DNA of 64,000 nt from Sipunculus nudus (Eukaryota > Annelida > Sipuncula > Golfingiida > Sipunculidae), in the NCBI GenBank assembly GCA_026874595.1, contig CM049316.1, positions 31,665,339 to 31,729,338 on the forward strand, in the 5' to 3' direction. Shown piece after piece: positions 38,599 through 52,426 of the stretch (the first letter of the stretch is position 1; each line of letters begins with the position of its first letter). The position numbers and the translations under genes were made by a program. The notes under the pieces were generated by a model that saw only the letters and a program-made list of their open reading frames with translations, searched no databases and had not been told where the DNA came from.

Positions 38599-41500
38599 AT
38601 GGTGCCAAAAAGCAATTATGAAGGCATAATCCCTTTGCTTAGACTTTGCTTATGTTTTGCTTATTCTTTGCTTATGGCAAAATCACAACAGAAATGCAGC
38701 ATTTTCCTAAAAATACACACTGATATGACCCATAGGGAGACAGACGGGTTCCCTGGCTACACAGCAGTCCCGGTTAGTGAACATTAATATCAAAAATAAG
38801 GGCAATATCGTTCAATCAAAACCGCAAATGTATATTTCAGCTATTTTTATAAAAGTCATTTATTGGTTTCTTGGACCCATTTTCCAATTTTAACACAATT
38901 TCCCTACAGTGTTTTACTATTTCTGACATTATTAAACCCCTGTAAAGTCCAAAAATACATTATTTCTTCAGAAAATGGTGTCAAAAAGCAATTATGAAGG
39001 CATAATCCCTTTGCTTACACTTTGCTTATGCTCTGCTTATTCTTTGCTTACGGCAAAATCACAACAGAAATGCAGCATTTTCCTAAAAATAAACACTGAT
39101 ATGACAGATAGGGAGACAGACGGGTTCCCTGGCTACACAGCAGTCCCGGTAAGTGAACATTAATATCAAAAGTAAGGGCAATATCCTTCAATCAAAACCA
39201 CAAATGTTTAATTCTGCTTCTTTAAAAAAGTCATTAATTGATTACTGGGACCCATTTTCTAATTTTAACAGAATTTAAATACAGTGTTTCACCATTTCTG
39301 ACATTATTAGACCCCCGCGAAGTCTAAAAATACATTATTTCTTTATAAAATGGTGCCAAAAAGCAATTATTAAGGCATATTCCCTTTGCTTACCCTTTGC
39401 TTATGCTTTGCTTATTCTTTGATTACGGCAAAATCACAACGGAAATGGAGCATTTTCCTAAAAATAAACACTGATATGACCCATAGGGAGATAGACGGGG
39501 ACTCTGACTGCACAGCATTCCCGGTTAGTGAACATTAATATCAAAAGTAAGGGCAATACCGTTCAATCAAACCAGAAATGTATAATTCTGCTTCTTGAAA
39601 AAAAATCATTTATTTATTCCTGGGACCCATTTTCTAATTTTCACAGAATTTACCTACAGTGTTTCACCATTTCTGACGTTATTAGAGCCCCGCAAAGTCT
39701 AAAAATACATTATTGTCTTCAGAAAATGGTGCCAAAAAGCAATTATGAAGGCATAATCCCTTTGCTTAGACTTTGCTTATGCTTTGCTTATTCTTTGCTT
39801 ACGGCAAAATCACAACGGAAATGGAGCATTTTCCTAAAAATAAACACTGATATGACCCATAGGGAGATTGACGGGTCCTCTGGCTGCACAGCGTTCTCGG
39901 TTAGTGAACATTTATATCAAAAGTAAGGGCAATATCGTTCAATCAAAACCAGAAATGTATATTTCAGCTATTTTTATAAAAGTCATTTATTGATTCCTGG
40001 GACCTATTTTCTAATTTTAAAAGAATTTACTTACAGTGTTTCACCATTTCTGACGTTATTAGAGCCCCGCAAAGTCTAAAAATACATTATTGTCTTCAGA
40101 AAATGGTGCCAAAAAGCAATTATGAAGGCATAATCCCTTTGCTTACACTTTGCTTATGCTTTGCTTATTCTTTGCTTACGGCAAAATCACAACGGAAATG
40201 GAGCATTTTCCTAAAAATAAACACTGATATGACCCATAGGGAGACAGACGGGTTCCCTGGCTACACAGCAGTCCCGGTTAGTGAACATTAATATCAAAAA
40301 TAAGGGCAATATCGTTCAATCAAAACCAGAAATGTATATTTCAGCTATTTTTATAAAAGTCATTTATTGATTCCTGGGACCTATTTTCTAATTTTAAAAG
40401 AATTTACCTACAGTGTTTCACCATTTCTGACGTTATTAGAGCCCCGTAAAGTCTAAAAATACATTATTGTCTTCAGAAAATGGTGCCAAAAAGCAATTAT
40501 GAAGGCATAATCCCTTTGCTTACCCTTTGCTTATGCTTTGCTTATTCCTTGCTTATGGCAAAATCACAACAGAAATGCAGCAATTCCCTAAAAATACACA
40601 CTAATATGACCCATAGGGAGACATACGGGTCCCCTGGCTACACAGCAGTCCCGGTTAGTGAACATTAATATCAAAAGTAAGGGCAATATCGTTCAATCAA
40701 AACCAGAAATGTATATTTCAGCTATTTTTATAAAAGTCATTTATTGATTTCTTGGACCCATTTTTCAATTTTAACACAATTTACCTACAGTGTTTTACTA
40801 TTTCTGACATTTTTAGACCCCCGCGAAGTCTAAAAATACATTATTGTCTTCAGAAAATGGTGCCAAAAAGCAATTATGAAGGCATTATCCCTTTGCTTAC
40901 ACTTTGCTTATGCTTTGCTTATTCTTTGCTTACGGCAAAATCACAGCAGAAATGCAGCATATTCCTAAAAGTACACACTGATATGACCCATAGGGAGACA
41001 GACGGGTTCCCTGGCTACACAGCTGTCCCGGTTAGTGAACATTAATATCAAAAATAAGGGCAATATCGTTCAATCAAAACCGCAAATGTATATTTCAGCT
41101 ATTTTTATAAAAGTCATTTATTGGTTTCTTGGACCCATTTTCCAATTTTAACACAATTTACCTACAGTGTTTTACCATTTCTGACATTATTAGACCCCCG
41201 TAAAGTCCAAAAATACATTATTTCTTCAGAAAATGGTGCCAAAAAGCAATTATGAAGGCATAATCCCTTTGCTTACCCTTTGCTTATGCTTTGCTTATTC
41301 TTTGCTTATGGCAAAATCACAACAGAAATGCAGCATTTTCCTAAAAATAAACACTGATATGACCCATAGGAAGATAGACGGGTACTCTAACTGCACAGCA
41401 GTCCCGGTTAGTGAACATTAATATCAATCCCTTTGCTTACCATTTGCTTATGCTGTGCTTATTCTTTGCTTATGGCAAAATCACAACAGAAATGCAGCAT

Positions 41501-41773
41501 TTTCCTAAAAATACACACTAATATGACCCATAGGGAGACAGACGGGTCCCCTGCCTACACAGCAGTCCCGGTTAGGGAACAATAATATCAAAAATAAGGG
41601 CAATATCGTTCAATCAAAACCGCAAATGTATATTTCAGCTATTTTTATAAAAGTCATTTATTGATTTCTTGGACCCATTTTTCAATTTTAACACAATTTA
41701 CCTACAGTGTTTTACTATTTCTGACATTATTAGACCCCCGCAAAGTCTAAAAATACATTATTGTCTTTAGAAA
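38599..41773 (+). repeat. HOR-B unit carrying an HOR-A monomer (3,175 bp)
   Basis: Order: j 38599, k 38975, l 39350, m' 39726, r 40103, g 40480, o 40857, p 41233, s 41422. a', q, b and n are replaced by r, a hybrid body seen nowhere else in the window, and by g, otherwise found only in HOR-A (2590, 7811, 13032). g is preceded by the HOR-A style linker ending CCCCGTAAAGTC. The linker before o has GACATTTTTAG near 40808, a change also seen near 24347. Confidence 0.92.
41422..41585 (+). repeat. Short monomer s, after p
   Basis: Its downstream linker has CCCCGCAAAGTC, shared with the linkers before the j at 31119 and at 63619, but without CACTATTG. Confidence 0.92.
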
Positions 41774-44700
41774 ATGGTGCCAAAAAGCAATTATGAAGGC
41801 ATAATCCCTTTGCTTAGACTTTGCTTATGTTTTGCTTATTCTTTGCTTATGGCAAAATCACAACAGAAATGCAGCATTTTCCTAAAAATACACACTGATA
41901 TGACCCATAGGGAGACAGACGGGTTCCCTGGCTACACAGCAGTCCCGGTTAGTGAACATTAATATCAAAAATAAGGGCAATATCGTTCAATCAAAACCGC
42001 AAATGTATATTTCAGCTATTTTTATAAAAGTCATTTATTGGTTTCTTGGACCCATTTTCCAATTTTAACACAATTTCCCTACAGTGTTTTACTATTTCTG
42101 ACATTATTAAACCCCTGTAAAGTCCAAAAATACATTATTTCTTCAGAAAATGGTGTCAAAAAGCAATTATGAAGGCATAATCCCTTTGCTTACACTTTGC
42201 TTATGCTCTGCTTATTCTTTGCTTACGGCAAAATCACAACAGAAATGCAGCATTTTCCTAAAAATAAACACTGTTATGACAGATAGGGAGACAGACGGGT
42301 TCCCTGGCTACACAGCAGTCCCGGTAAGTGAACATTAATATCAAAAGTAAGGGCAATATCCTTCAATCAAAACCACAAATGTTTAATTCTGCTTCTTTAA
42401 AAAAGTCATTAATTGATTACTGGGACCCATTTTCTAATTTTAACAGAATTTAAATACAGTGTTTCACCATTTCTGACATTATTAGACCCCCGCGAAGTCT
42501 AAAAATACATTATTTCTTTATAAAATGGTGCCAAAAAGCAATTATTAAGGCATATTCCCTTTGCTTACCCTTTGCTTATGCTTTGCTTATTCTTTGATTA
42601 CGGCAAAATCACAACGGAAATGGAGCATTTTCCTAAAAATAAACACTGATATGACCCATAGGGAGATAGACGGGGACTCTGACTGCACAGCATTCCCGGT
42701 TAGTGAACATTAATATCAAAAGTAAGGGCAATACCGTTCAATCAAACCAGAAATGTATAATTCTGCTTCTTGAAAAAAAATCATTTATTTATTCCTGGGA
42801 CCCATTTTCTAATTTTCACAGAATTTACCTACAGTGTTTCACCATTTCTGACGTTATTAGAGCCCCGCAAAGTCTAAAAATACATTATTGTCTTCAGAAA
42901 ATGGTGCCAAAAAGCAATTATGAAGGCATAATCCCTTTGCTTAGACTTTGCTTATGCTTTGCTTATTCTTTGCTTACGGCAAAATCACAACGGAAATGGA
43001 GCATTTTCCTAAAAATAAACACTGATATGACCCATAGGGAGATTGACGGGTCCTCTGGCTGCACAGCGTTCTCGGTTAGTGAACATTTATATCAAAAGTA
43101 AGGGCAATATCGTTCAATCAAAACCAGAAATGTATATTTCAGCTATTTTTATAAAAGTCATTTATTGATTCCTGGGACCTATTTTCTAATTTTAAAAGAA
43201 TTTACTTACAGTGTTTCACCATTTCTGACGTTATTAGAGCCCCGCAAAGTCTAAAAATACATTATTGTCTTCAGAAAATGGTGCCAAAAAGCAATTATGA
43301 AGGCATAATCCCTTTGCTTACACTTTGCTTATGCTTTGCTTATTCTTTGCTTACGGCAAAATCACAGCGGAAATGGAGCATTTTCCTAAAAACAAACACT
43401 GATATGACAGATAGGGAGACAGACGGGTTCCCTGGCTACACAGCAGTCCCGGTTAGTGAACATTAATGTCAAAAGTAAGGGCAATATCCTTTAATCAAAA
43501 CCACAGATGTATAATTCTGCTTCTTTAAAACAGTCATTAATTGATTCCTGGGACCCATTTTCTAATTTTAACAGAATTTAAATACAGTGTTTCACCATTT
43601 CTGACATTATTAGACCCCCGCGAAGTCTAAAAATACATTATTTCTTCATAAAATGGTGCCAAAAAGCAATTATGAAGGCATATTCCCTTTGCTTACCCTT
43701 TGCTTATGCTTTGCTTATTCTTTGCTTACGGCAAAATCACAACGGAAATGGAGCATTTTCCTAAAAATAAACACTGATATGACCCATAAGGAGACAGACG
43801 GGTTCCCTGGCTACACAGCAGTCCCGGTTAGTGAACATTAATATAAAAAATAAGGGCAATATCGTTCAATCAAAACCGCAAATGTATATTTCAGTTATTT
43901 TTATAAAAGTCATTTATTGCTTTCTTTGACCCATTTTCCAATTTTAACACAATTTACCTACAGTGTTTTACTATTTCTGACATTATTAGACCACCGCTAA
44001 GTCTAAAAATACATTATTGTCTTCAGAAAATGGTGTCAAAAAGCAATTATGAAGGCATAATCCCTTTGCTTACACTTTGCTTATGCTTTGCTTATTCTTT
44101 GCTTACGGCAAAATCACAACGGAAATGGAGCATTTTCCTAAAAATAAACACTGATATGACCCATAGGGAGATAGACGGGTCCTCTGGCTGCAGAGCGTTC
44201 CCGGTTAGTGAACATTAATATCAAAAGTAAGGGCAATATCGTTCAATCAAAACCAGAAATGTATATTTCAGCTATTTTTATAAAAGTCATTTATTGATTT
44301 CTTGGACCCATTTTTCAATTTTAACACAATTTACCTACAGTGTTTTACTATTTCTGACATTATTAGACCCCCGCGAAGTCTAAAAATACATTATTGTCTT
44401 CAGAAAATGGTGCCAAAAAGCAATTATGAAGGCATTATCCCTTTGCTTACACTTTGCTTATGCTTTGCTTATTCTTTGCTTACGGCAAAATCACAGCAGA
44501 AATGCAGCATATTCCTAAAAGTACACACTGATATGACCCATAGGGAGACAGACGGGTTCCCTGGCTACACAGCTGTCCCGTTTAGTGAACATTAATATCA
44601 AAAATAAGGGCAATATCGTTCAATCAAAACCGCAAATGTATATTTCAGCTATTTTTATAAAAGTCATTTATTGGTTTCTTGGACCCATTTTCCAATTTTA

Positions 44701-45323
44701 ACACAATTTACCTACAGTGTTTTACCATTTCTGACATTATTAGACCCCCGTAAAGTCCAAAAATACATTATTTCTTCAGAAAATGGTGCCAAAAAGCAAT
44801 TATGAAGGCATAATCCCTTTGCTTACCCTTTGCTTATGCTTTGCTTATTCTTTGCTTATGGCAAAATCACAACAGAAATGCAGCATTTTCCTAAAAATAA
44901 ACACTGATATGACCCATAGGAAGATAGACGGGTACTCTAACTGCACAGCAGTCCCGGTTAGTGAACATTAATATCAATCCCTTTGCTTACACTTTGCTTA
45001 TGCTTTGCTTATTCTTTGCTTACGGCAAAATCACAACGGAAATGGAGCATTTTCCTAAAAATAAACACTGATATGACCCATAGGGAGACAGACGGGTCCC
45101 CTGCCTACACAGCAGTCCCGGTTAGGGAACAATAATATCAAAAATAAGGGCAATATCGTTCAATCAAAACCGCAAATGTATATTTCAGCTATTTTTATAA
45201 AAGTCATTTATTGATTTCTTGGACCCATTTTTCAATTTTAACACAATTTACCTACAGTGTTTTACTATTTCTGACATTATTAGACCCCCGCGAAGTCTAA
45301 AAATACATTATTGTCTTTAGAAA
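41774..45323 (+). repeat. HOR-B unit with a'/q fusion, second copy (3,550 bp)
   Basis: Order: j 41774, k 42150, l 42525, m' 42901, a'/q hybrid 43278, b 43653, n 44030, o 44407, p 44783, converted s 44972. It parallels the unit at 31119 with an offset of 10,655 bp, including the same fusion monomer. One T-for-A change in k (CTGTTATGACAG near 42273) and TCCCGTTTAG near 44580 are private. Confidence 0.92.
44972..45135 (+). repeat. Short monomer s with converted centre
   Basis: Ends and length are those of s, but 44991-45070 carries full-monomer sequence (ACACTTTGC, TTACGGC, CAACGGAAATGGAGC, AATAAACACTGATATG). It is the only s copy of this kind and fits a short gene-conversion tract of about 80 bp. 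Confidence 0.9.
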
Positions 45324-48300
45324 ATGGTGCCAAAAAGCAATTATGAAGGCATAATCCCTTTGCTTAGACTTTGCTTATGTTTTGCTTATTCTTTGCTTAT
45401 GGCAAAATCACAACAGAAATGCAGCATTTTCCTAAAAATACACACTGATATGACCCATAGGGAGACAGACGGGTTCCCTGGCTACACAGCAGTCCCGGTT
45501 AGTGAACATTAATATCAAAAATAAGGGCAATATCGTTCAATCAAAACCGCAAATGTATATTTCAGCTATTTTTATAAAAGTCATTTATTGGTTTCTTGGA
45601 CCCATTTTCCAATTTTAACACAATTTCCCTACAGTGTTTTACTATTTCTGACATTATTAAACCCCTGTAAAGTCCAAAAATACATTATTTCTTCAGAAAA
45701 TGGTGTCAAAAAGCAATTATGAAGGCATAATCCCTTTGCTTACACTTTGCTTATGCTCTGCTTATTCTTTGCTTACGGCAAAATCACAACAGAAATGCAG
45801 CATTTTCCTAAAAATAAACACTGATATGACAGATAGGGAGACAGACGGGTTCCCTGGCTACACAGCAGTCCCGGTAAGTGAACATTAATATCAAAAGTAA
45901 GGGCAATATCCTTCAATCAAAACCACAAATGTTTAATTCTGCTTCTTTAAAAAAGTCATTAATTGATTACTGGGACCCATTTTCTAATTTTAACAGAATT
46001 TAAATACAGTGTTTCACCATTTCTGACATTATTAGACCCCCGCGAAGTCTAAAAATACATTATTTCTTTATAAAATGGTGCCAAAAAGCAATTATTAAGG
46101 CATATTCCCTTTGCTTACCCTTTGCTTATGCTTTGCTTATTCTTTGATTACGGCAAAATCACAACGGAAATGGAGCATTTTCCTAAAAATAAACACTGAT
46201 ATGACCCATAGGGAGATAGACGGGGACTCTGACTGCACAGCATTCCCGGTTAGTGAACATTAATATCAAAAGTAAGGGCAATACCGTTCAATCAAACCAG
46301 AAATGTATAATTCTGCTTCTTGAAAAAAAATCATTTATTTATTCCTGGGACCCATTTTCTAATTTTCACAGAATTTACCTACAGTGTTTCACCATTTCTG
46401 ACGTTATTAGAGCCCCGCAAAGTCTAAAAATACATTATTGTCTTCAGAAAATGGTGCCAAAAAGCAATTATGAAGGCATAATCCCTTTGCTTAGACTTTG
46501 CTTATGCTTTGCTTATTCTTTGCTTACGGCAAAATCACAACGGAAATGGAGCATTTTCCTAAAAATAAACACTGATATGACCCATAGGGAGATTGACGGG
46601 TCCTCTGGCTGCACAGCGTTCTCGGTTAGTGAACATTTATATCAAAAGTAAGGGCAATATCGTTCAATCAAAACCAGAAATGTATATTTCAGCTATTTTT
46701 ATAAAAGTCATTTATTGATTCCTGGGACCTATTTTCTAATTTTAAAAGAATTTACTTACAGTGTTTCACCATTTCTGACGTTATTAGAGCCCCGCAAAGT
46801 CTAAAAATACATTATTGTCTTCAGAAAATGGTGCCAAAAAGCAATTATGAAGGCATAATCCCTTTGCTTACACTTTGCTTATGCTTTGCTTATTCTTTGC
46901 TTACGGCAAAATCACAACAGAAATGAAGCATTTTCCCTAAAAATACACACTAATATGACCCATAGGGAGACAGACGGCTCCCCTGGCTAGACAGCAGTCC
47001 CGGATAGTGAACATTAATATCAAAAATAAGGGCAATATCGTTCAATCAAAACCGCAAATGTATATTTCAGCTATTTTTATAAAAGTCATTTATTGATTTC
47101 TTGGACCCATTTTTCAATTTTAACACAATTTACCTACAGTGTTTTACTATTTCTGACATTATTAGACCCCCGCGAAGTCTAAAAATACATTATTGTCTTC
47201 AGAAAATTGTGCCAAAAAGCAATTATGAAGGCATAATCCCTTTGCTTACACTTTGCTTATCCTTTGCTTATTCTTTGCTTACGGCAAAATCACAGCGGAA
47301 ATGGAGCATTTTCCTAAAAACAAACACTGATATGACAGATAGGGAGACAGACGGGTTCCCTGGCTACACAGCAGTCCCGGTTAGTGAACATTAATGTCAA
47401 AAGTAAGGGCAATATCCTTTAATCAAAACCACAGATGTATAATTCTGCTTCTTTAAAACAGTCATTAATTGATTCCTGGGACCAATTTTCTAATTTTAAC
47501 AGAATTTAAATACAGTGTTTCACCATTTCTGACATTATTAGACCCCCGCGAAGTCTAAAAATACATTATTTCTTCATAAAATGGTGCCAAAAAGCAATTA
47601 TGAAGGCATATTCCCTTTGCTTACCCTTTGCTTATGCTTTGCTTATTCTTTGCTTACGGCAAAATCACAACGGAAATGGAGCATTTTCCTAAAAATAAAC
47701 ACTGATATGACCCATAAGGAGACAGACGGGTTCCCTGGCTACACAGCAGTCCCGGTTAGTGAACATTAATATAAAAAATAAGGGCAATATCGTTCAATCA
47801 AAACCGCAAATGTATATTTCAGCTATTTTTATAAAAGTCATTTATTGCTTTCTTTGACCCATTTTCCAATTTTAACACAATTTACCTACAGTGTTTTACT
47901 ATTTCTGACATTATTAGACCACCGCTAAGTCTAAAAATACATTATTGTCTTCAGAAAATGGTGTCAAAAAGCAATTATGAAGGCATAATCCCTTTGCTTA
48001 CACTTTGCTTATGCTTTGCTTATTCTTTGCTTACGGCAAAATCACAACGGAAATGCAGCATTTTCCTAAAAATAAACACTGATATGACCCATAGGGAGAT
48101 AGACGGGTCCTCTGGCTGCAGAGCGTTCCCGGTTAGTGAACATTAATATCAAAAGTAAGGGCAATATCGTTCAATCAAAACCAGAAATGTATATTTCAGC
48201 TATTTTTATAAAAGTCATTTATTGATTTCTTGGACCCATTTTTCAATTTTAACACAATTTACCTACAGTGTTTTACTATTTCTGACATTATTAGACCCCC

Positions 48301-48710
48301 GCGAAGTCTAAAAATACATTATTGTCTTCAGAAAATGGTGCCAAAAAGCAATTATGAAGGCATTATCCCTTTGCTTACACTTTGCTTATGCTTTGCTTAT
48401 TCTTTGCTTACGGCAAAATCACAGCAGAAATGCAGCATATTCCTAAAAGTACACACTGATATGACCCATAGGGAGACAGACGGGTTCCCTGGCTACACAG
48501 CTGTCCCGGTTAGTGAACATTAATATCAAAAATAAGGGCAATATCGTTCAATCAAAACCGCAAATGTATATTTCAGCTATTTTTATAAAAGTCATTTATT
48601 GGTTTCTTGGACCCATTTTCCAATTTTAACACAATTTCCCTACAGTGTTTTACTATTTCTGACATTATTAAACCCCTGTAAAGTCCAAAAATACATTATT
48701 TCTTCAGAAA
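45324..48710 (+). repeat. HOR-B unit truncated after o (3,387 bp)
   Basis: Order: j 45324, k 45700, l 46075, m' 46451, a' 46828, q 47206, b 47581, n 47958, o 48335, then directly k. p, s and the next j are missing (918 bp). The o-to-k linker begins as either o or j type, which are indistinguishable, and is j type from 48638 (AATTTCCCTAC). The joint therefore lies in 48503-48638. It is also the border between two large duplicated blocks. Confidence 0.92.
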
Positions 48711-49650
48711 ATGGTGTCAAAAAGCAATTATGAAGGCATAATCCCTTTGCTTACACTTTGCTTATGCTCTGCTTATTCTTTGCTTACGGCAAAATCACAA
48801 CAGAAATGCAGCATTTTCCTAAAAATAAACACTGATATGACAGATAGGGAGACAGACGGGTTCCCTGGCTACACAGCAGTCCCGGTAAGTGAACATTAAT
48901 ATCAAAAGTAAGGGCAATATCCTTCAATCAAAACCACAAATGTTTAATTCTGCTTCTTTAAAAAAGTCATTAATTGATTACTGGGACCCATTTTCTAATT
49001 TTAACAGAATTTAAATACAGTGTTTCACCATTTCTGACATTATTAGACCCCCGCGAAGTCTAAAAATACATTATTTCTTTATAAAATGGTGCCAAAAAGC
49101 AATTATTAAGGCATATTCCCTTTGCTTACCCTTTGCTTATGCTTTGCTTATTCTTTGATTACGGCAAAATCACAACGGAAATGGAGCATTTTCCTAAAAA
49201 TAAACACTGATATGACCCATAGGGAGATAGACGGGGACTCTGACTGCACAGCATTCCCGGTTAGTGAACATTAATATCAAAAGTAAGGGCAATACCGTTC
49301 AATCAAACCAGAAATGTATAATTCTGCTTCTTGAAAAAAAATCATTTATTTATTCCTGGGACCCATTTTCTAATTTTCACAGAATTTACCTACAGTGTTT
49401 CACCATTTCTGACGTTATTAGAGCCCCGCAAAGTCTAAAAATACATTATTGTCTTCAGAAAATGGTGCCAAAAAGCAATTATGAAGGCATAATCCCTTTG
49501 CTTAGACTTTGCTTATGCTTTGCTTATTCTTTGCTTACGGCAAAATCACAACGGAAATGGAGCATTTTCCTAAAAATAAACACTGATATGACCCATAGGG
49601 AGATTGACGGGTCCTCTGGCTGCACAGCGTTCTCGGTTAGTGAACATTAA

Positions 49651-49814
49651 TATCAATCCCTTTGCTTACCATTTGCTTATGCTGTGCTTATTCTTTGCTT
49701 ATGGCAAAATCACAACAGAAATGCAGCATTTTCCTAAAAATACACACTAATATGACCCATAGGGAGACAGACGGGTCCCCTGCCTACACAGCAGTCCCGG
49801 TTAGGGAACAATAA
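49651..49814 (+). repeat. Short monomer s, after m
   Basis: Second example in HOR-B of the m-s-a arrangement; counterpart of 19948. Confidence 0.92.
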
Positions 49815-52074
49815 TATCAAAAATAAGGGCAATATCGTTCAATCAAAACCGCAAATGTATATTTCAGCTATTTTTATAAAAGTCATTTATTGATTTCTTG
49901 GACCCATTTTTCAATTTTAACACAATTTACCTACAGTGTTTTACTATTTCTGACATTATTAGACCCCCGCGAAGTCTAAAAATACATTATTGTCTTTAGA
50001 AAATGGTGCCAAAAAGCAATTATGAAGGCATAATCCCTTTGCTTAGACTTTGCTTATGTTTTGCTTATTCTTTGCTTACGGCAAAATCACAACAGAAATG
50101 AAGCATTTTCCCTAAAAATACACACTAATATGACCCATAGGGAGACAGACGGCTCCCCTGGCTAGACAGCAGTCCCGGATAGTGAACATTAATATCAAAA
50201 ATAAGGGCAATATCGTTCAATCAAAACCGCAAATGTATATTTCAGCTATTTTTATAAAAGTCATTTATTGATTTCTTGGACCCATTTTTCAATTTTAACA
50301 CAATTTACCTACAGTGTTTTACTATTTCTGACATTATTAGACCCCCGCGAAGTCTAAAAATACATTATTGTCTTCAGAAAATTGTGCCAAAAAGCAATTA
50401 TGAAGGCATAATCCCTTTGCTTACACTTTGCTTATCCTTTGCTTATTCTTTGCTTACGGCAAAATCACCGCGGAAATGGAGCATTTTCCTAAAAACAAAC
50501 ACTGATATGACAGATAGGGAGACAGACGGGTTCCCTGGCTACACAGCAGTCCCGGTTAGTGAACATTAATGTCAAAAGTAAGGGCAATATCCTTTAATCA
50601 AAACCACAGATGTATAATTCTGCTTCTTTAAAACAGTCATTAATTGATTCCTGGGACCCATTTTCTAATTTTAACAGAATTTAAATACAGTGTTTCACCA
50701 TTTCTGACATTATTAGACCCCCGCGAAGTCTAAAAATACATTATTTCTTCATAAAATGGTGCCAAAAAGCAATTATGAAGGCATATTCCCTTTGCTTACC
50801 CTTTGCTTATGCTTTGCTTATTCTTTGCTTACGGCAAAATCACAACGGAAATGGAGCATTTTCCTAAAAATAAACACTGATATGACCCATAAGGAGACAG
50901 ACGGGTTCCCTGGCTACACAGCAGTCCCGGTTAGTGAACATTAATATCAAAAATAAGGGCAATATCGTTCAATCAAAACCGCAAATGTATATTTCAGCTA
51001 TTTTTATAAAAGTCATTTATTGCTTTCTTTGACCCATTTTCCAATTTTAACACAATTTACCTACAGTGTTTTACTATTTCTGACATTATTAGACAACCGC
51101 TAAGTCTAAAAATACATTATTGTCTTCAGAAAATGGTGTCAAAAAGCAATTATGAAGGCATAATCCCTTTGCTTACACTTTGCTTATGCTTTGCTTATTC
51201 TTTGCTTACGGCAAAATCACAACGGAAATGGAGCATTTTCCTAAAAATAAACACTGATATGACCCATAGGGAGATAGACGGGTCCTCTGGCTGCAGAGCG
51301 TTCCCGGTTAGTGAACATTAATATCAAAAGTAAGGGCAATATCGTTCAATCAAAACCAGAAATGTATATTTCAGCTATTTTTATAAAAGTCATTTATTGA
51401 TTTCTTGGACCCATTTTTCAATTTTAACACAATTTACCTACAGTGTTTTACTATTTCTGACATTATTAGACCCCCGCGAAGTCTAAAAATACATTATTGT
51501 CTTCAGAAAATGGTGTCAAAAAGCAATTATGAAGGCATTATCCCTTTGCTTACACTTTGCTTATGCTTTGCTTATTCTTTGCTTACGGCAAAATCACAAC
51601 AGAAATGCAGCATATTCCTAAAAGTACACACTGATATGACCCATAGGGAGACAGACGGGTTCCCTGGCTACACAGCTGTCCCGGTTAGTGAACATTAATA
51701 TCAAAAATAAGGGCAATATCGTTCAATCAAAACCGCAAATGTATATTTCAGCTATTTTTATAAAAGTCATTTATTGGTTTCTTGGACCCATTTTCCAATT
51801 TTAACACAATTTACCTACAGTGTTTTACCATTTCTGACATTATTAGACCCCCGTAAAGTCCAAAAATACATTATTTCTTCAGAAAATGGTGCCAAAAAGC
51901 AATTATGAAGGCATAATCCCTTTGCTTACCCTTTGCTTATGCTTTGCTTATTCTTTGCTTATGGCAAAATCACAACAGAAATGCAGCATTTTCCTAAAAA
52001 TAAACACTGATATGACCCATAGGAAGATAGACGGGTACTCTAACTGCACAGCAGTCCCGGTTAGTGAACATTAA

Positions 52075-52238
52075 TATCAATCCCTTTGCTTACCATTTGC
52101 TTATGCTGTGCTTATTCTTTGCTTATGGCAAAATCACAACAGAAATGCAGCATTTTCCTAAAAATACACACTAATATGACCCATAGGGAGACAGACGGGT
52201 CCCCTGCCTACACAGCAGTCCCGGTTAGGGAACAATAA
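52075..52238 (+). repeat. Short monomer s, after p
   Basis: Counterpart of 22372 at offset 29,703. Confidence 0.92.
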
Positions 52239-52426
52239 TATCAAAAATAAGGGCAATATCGTTCAATCAAAACCGCAAATGTATATTTCAGCTATTTTTA
52301 TAAAAGTCATTTATTGATTTCTTGGACCCATTTTTCAATTTTAACACAATTTACCTACAGTGTTTTACTATTTCTGACATTATTAGACCCCCGCGAAGTC
52401 TAAAAATACATTATTGTCTTTAGAAA

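Larger units (their letters stand above)
48711..52426 (+). repeat. HOR-B unit retaining m-s-a, without j (3,716 bp)
   Basis: Order: k 48711, l 49086, m 49462, s 49651, a 50003, q 50381, b 50756, n 51133, o 51510, p 51886, s 52075. It matches 19008-22723 with offset 29,703, including CACCGCGG in q, ATGGTGTC at the start of o, and GACAACCGC before n. Differences I saw from that copy are few, for example G for T in ACAGAATTT near 49380. Confidence 0.93.
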
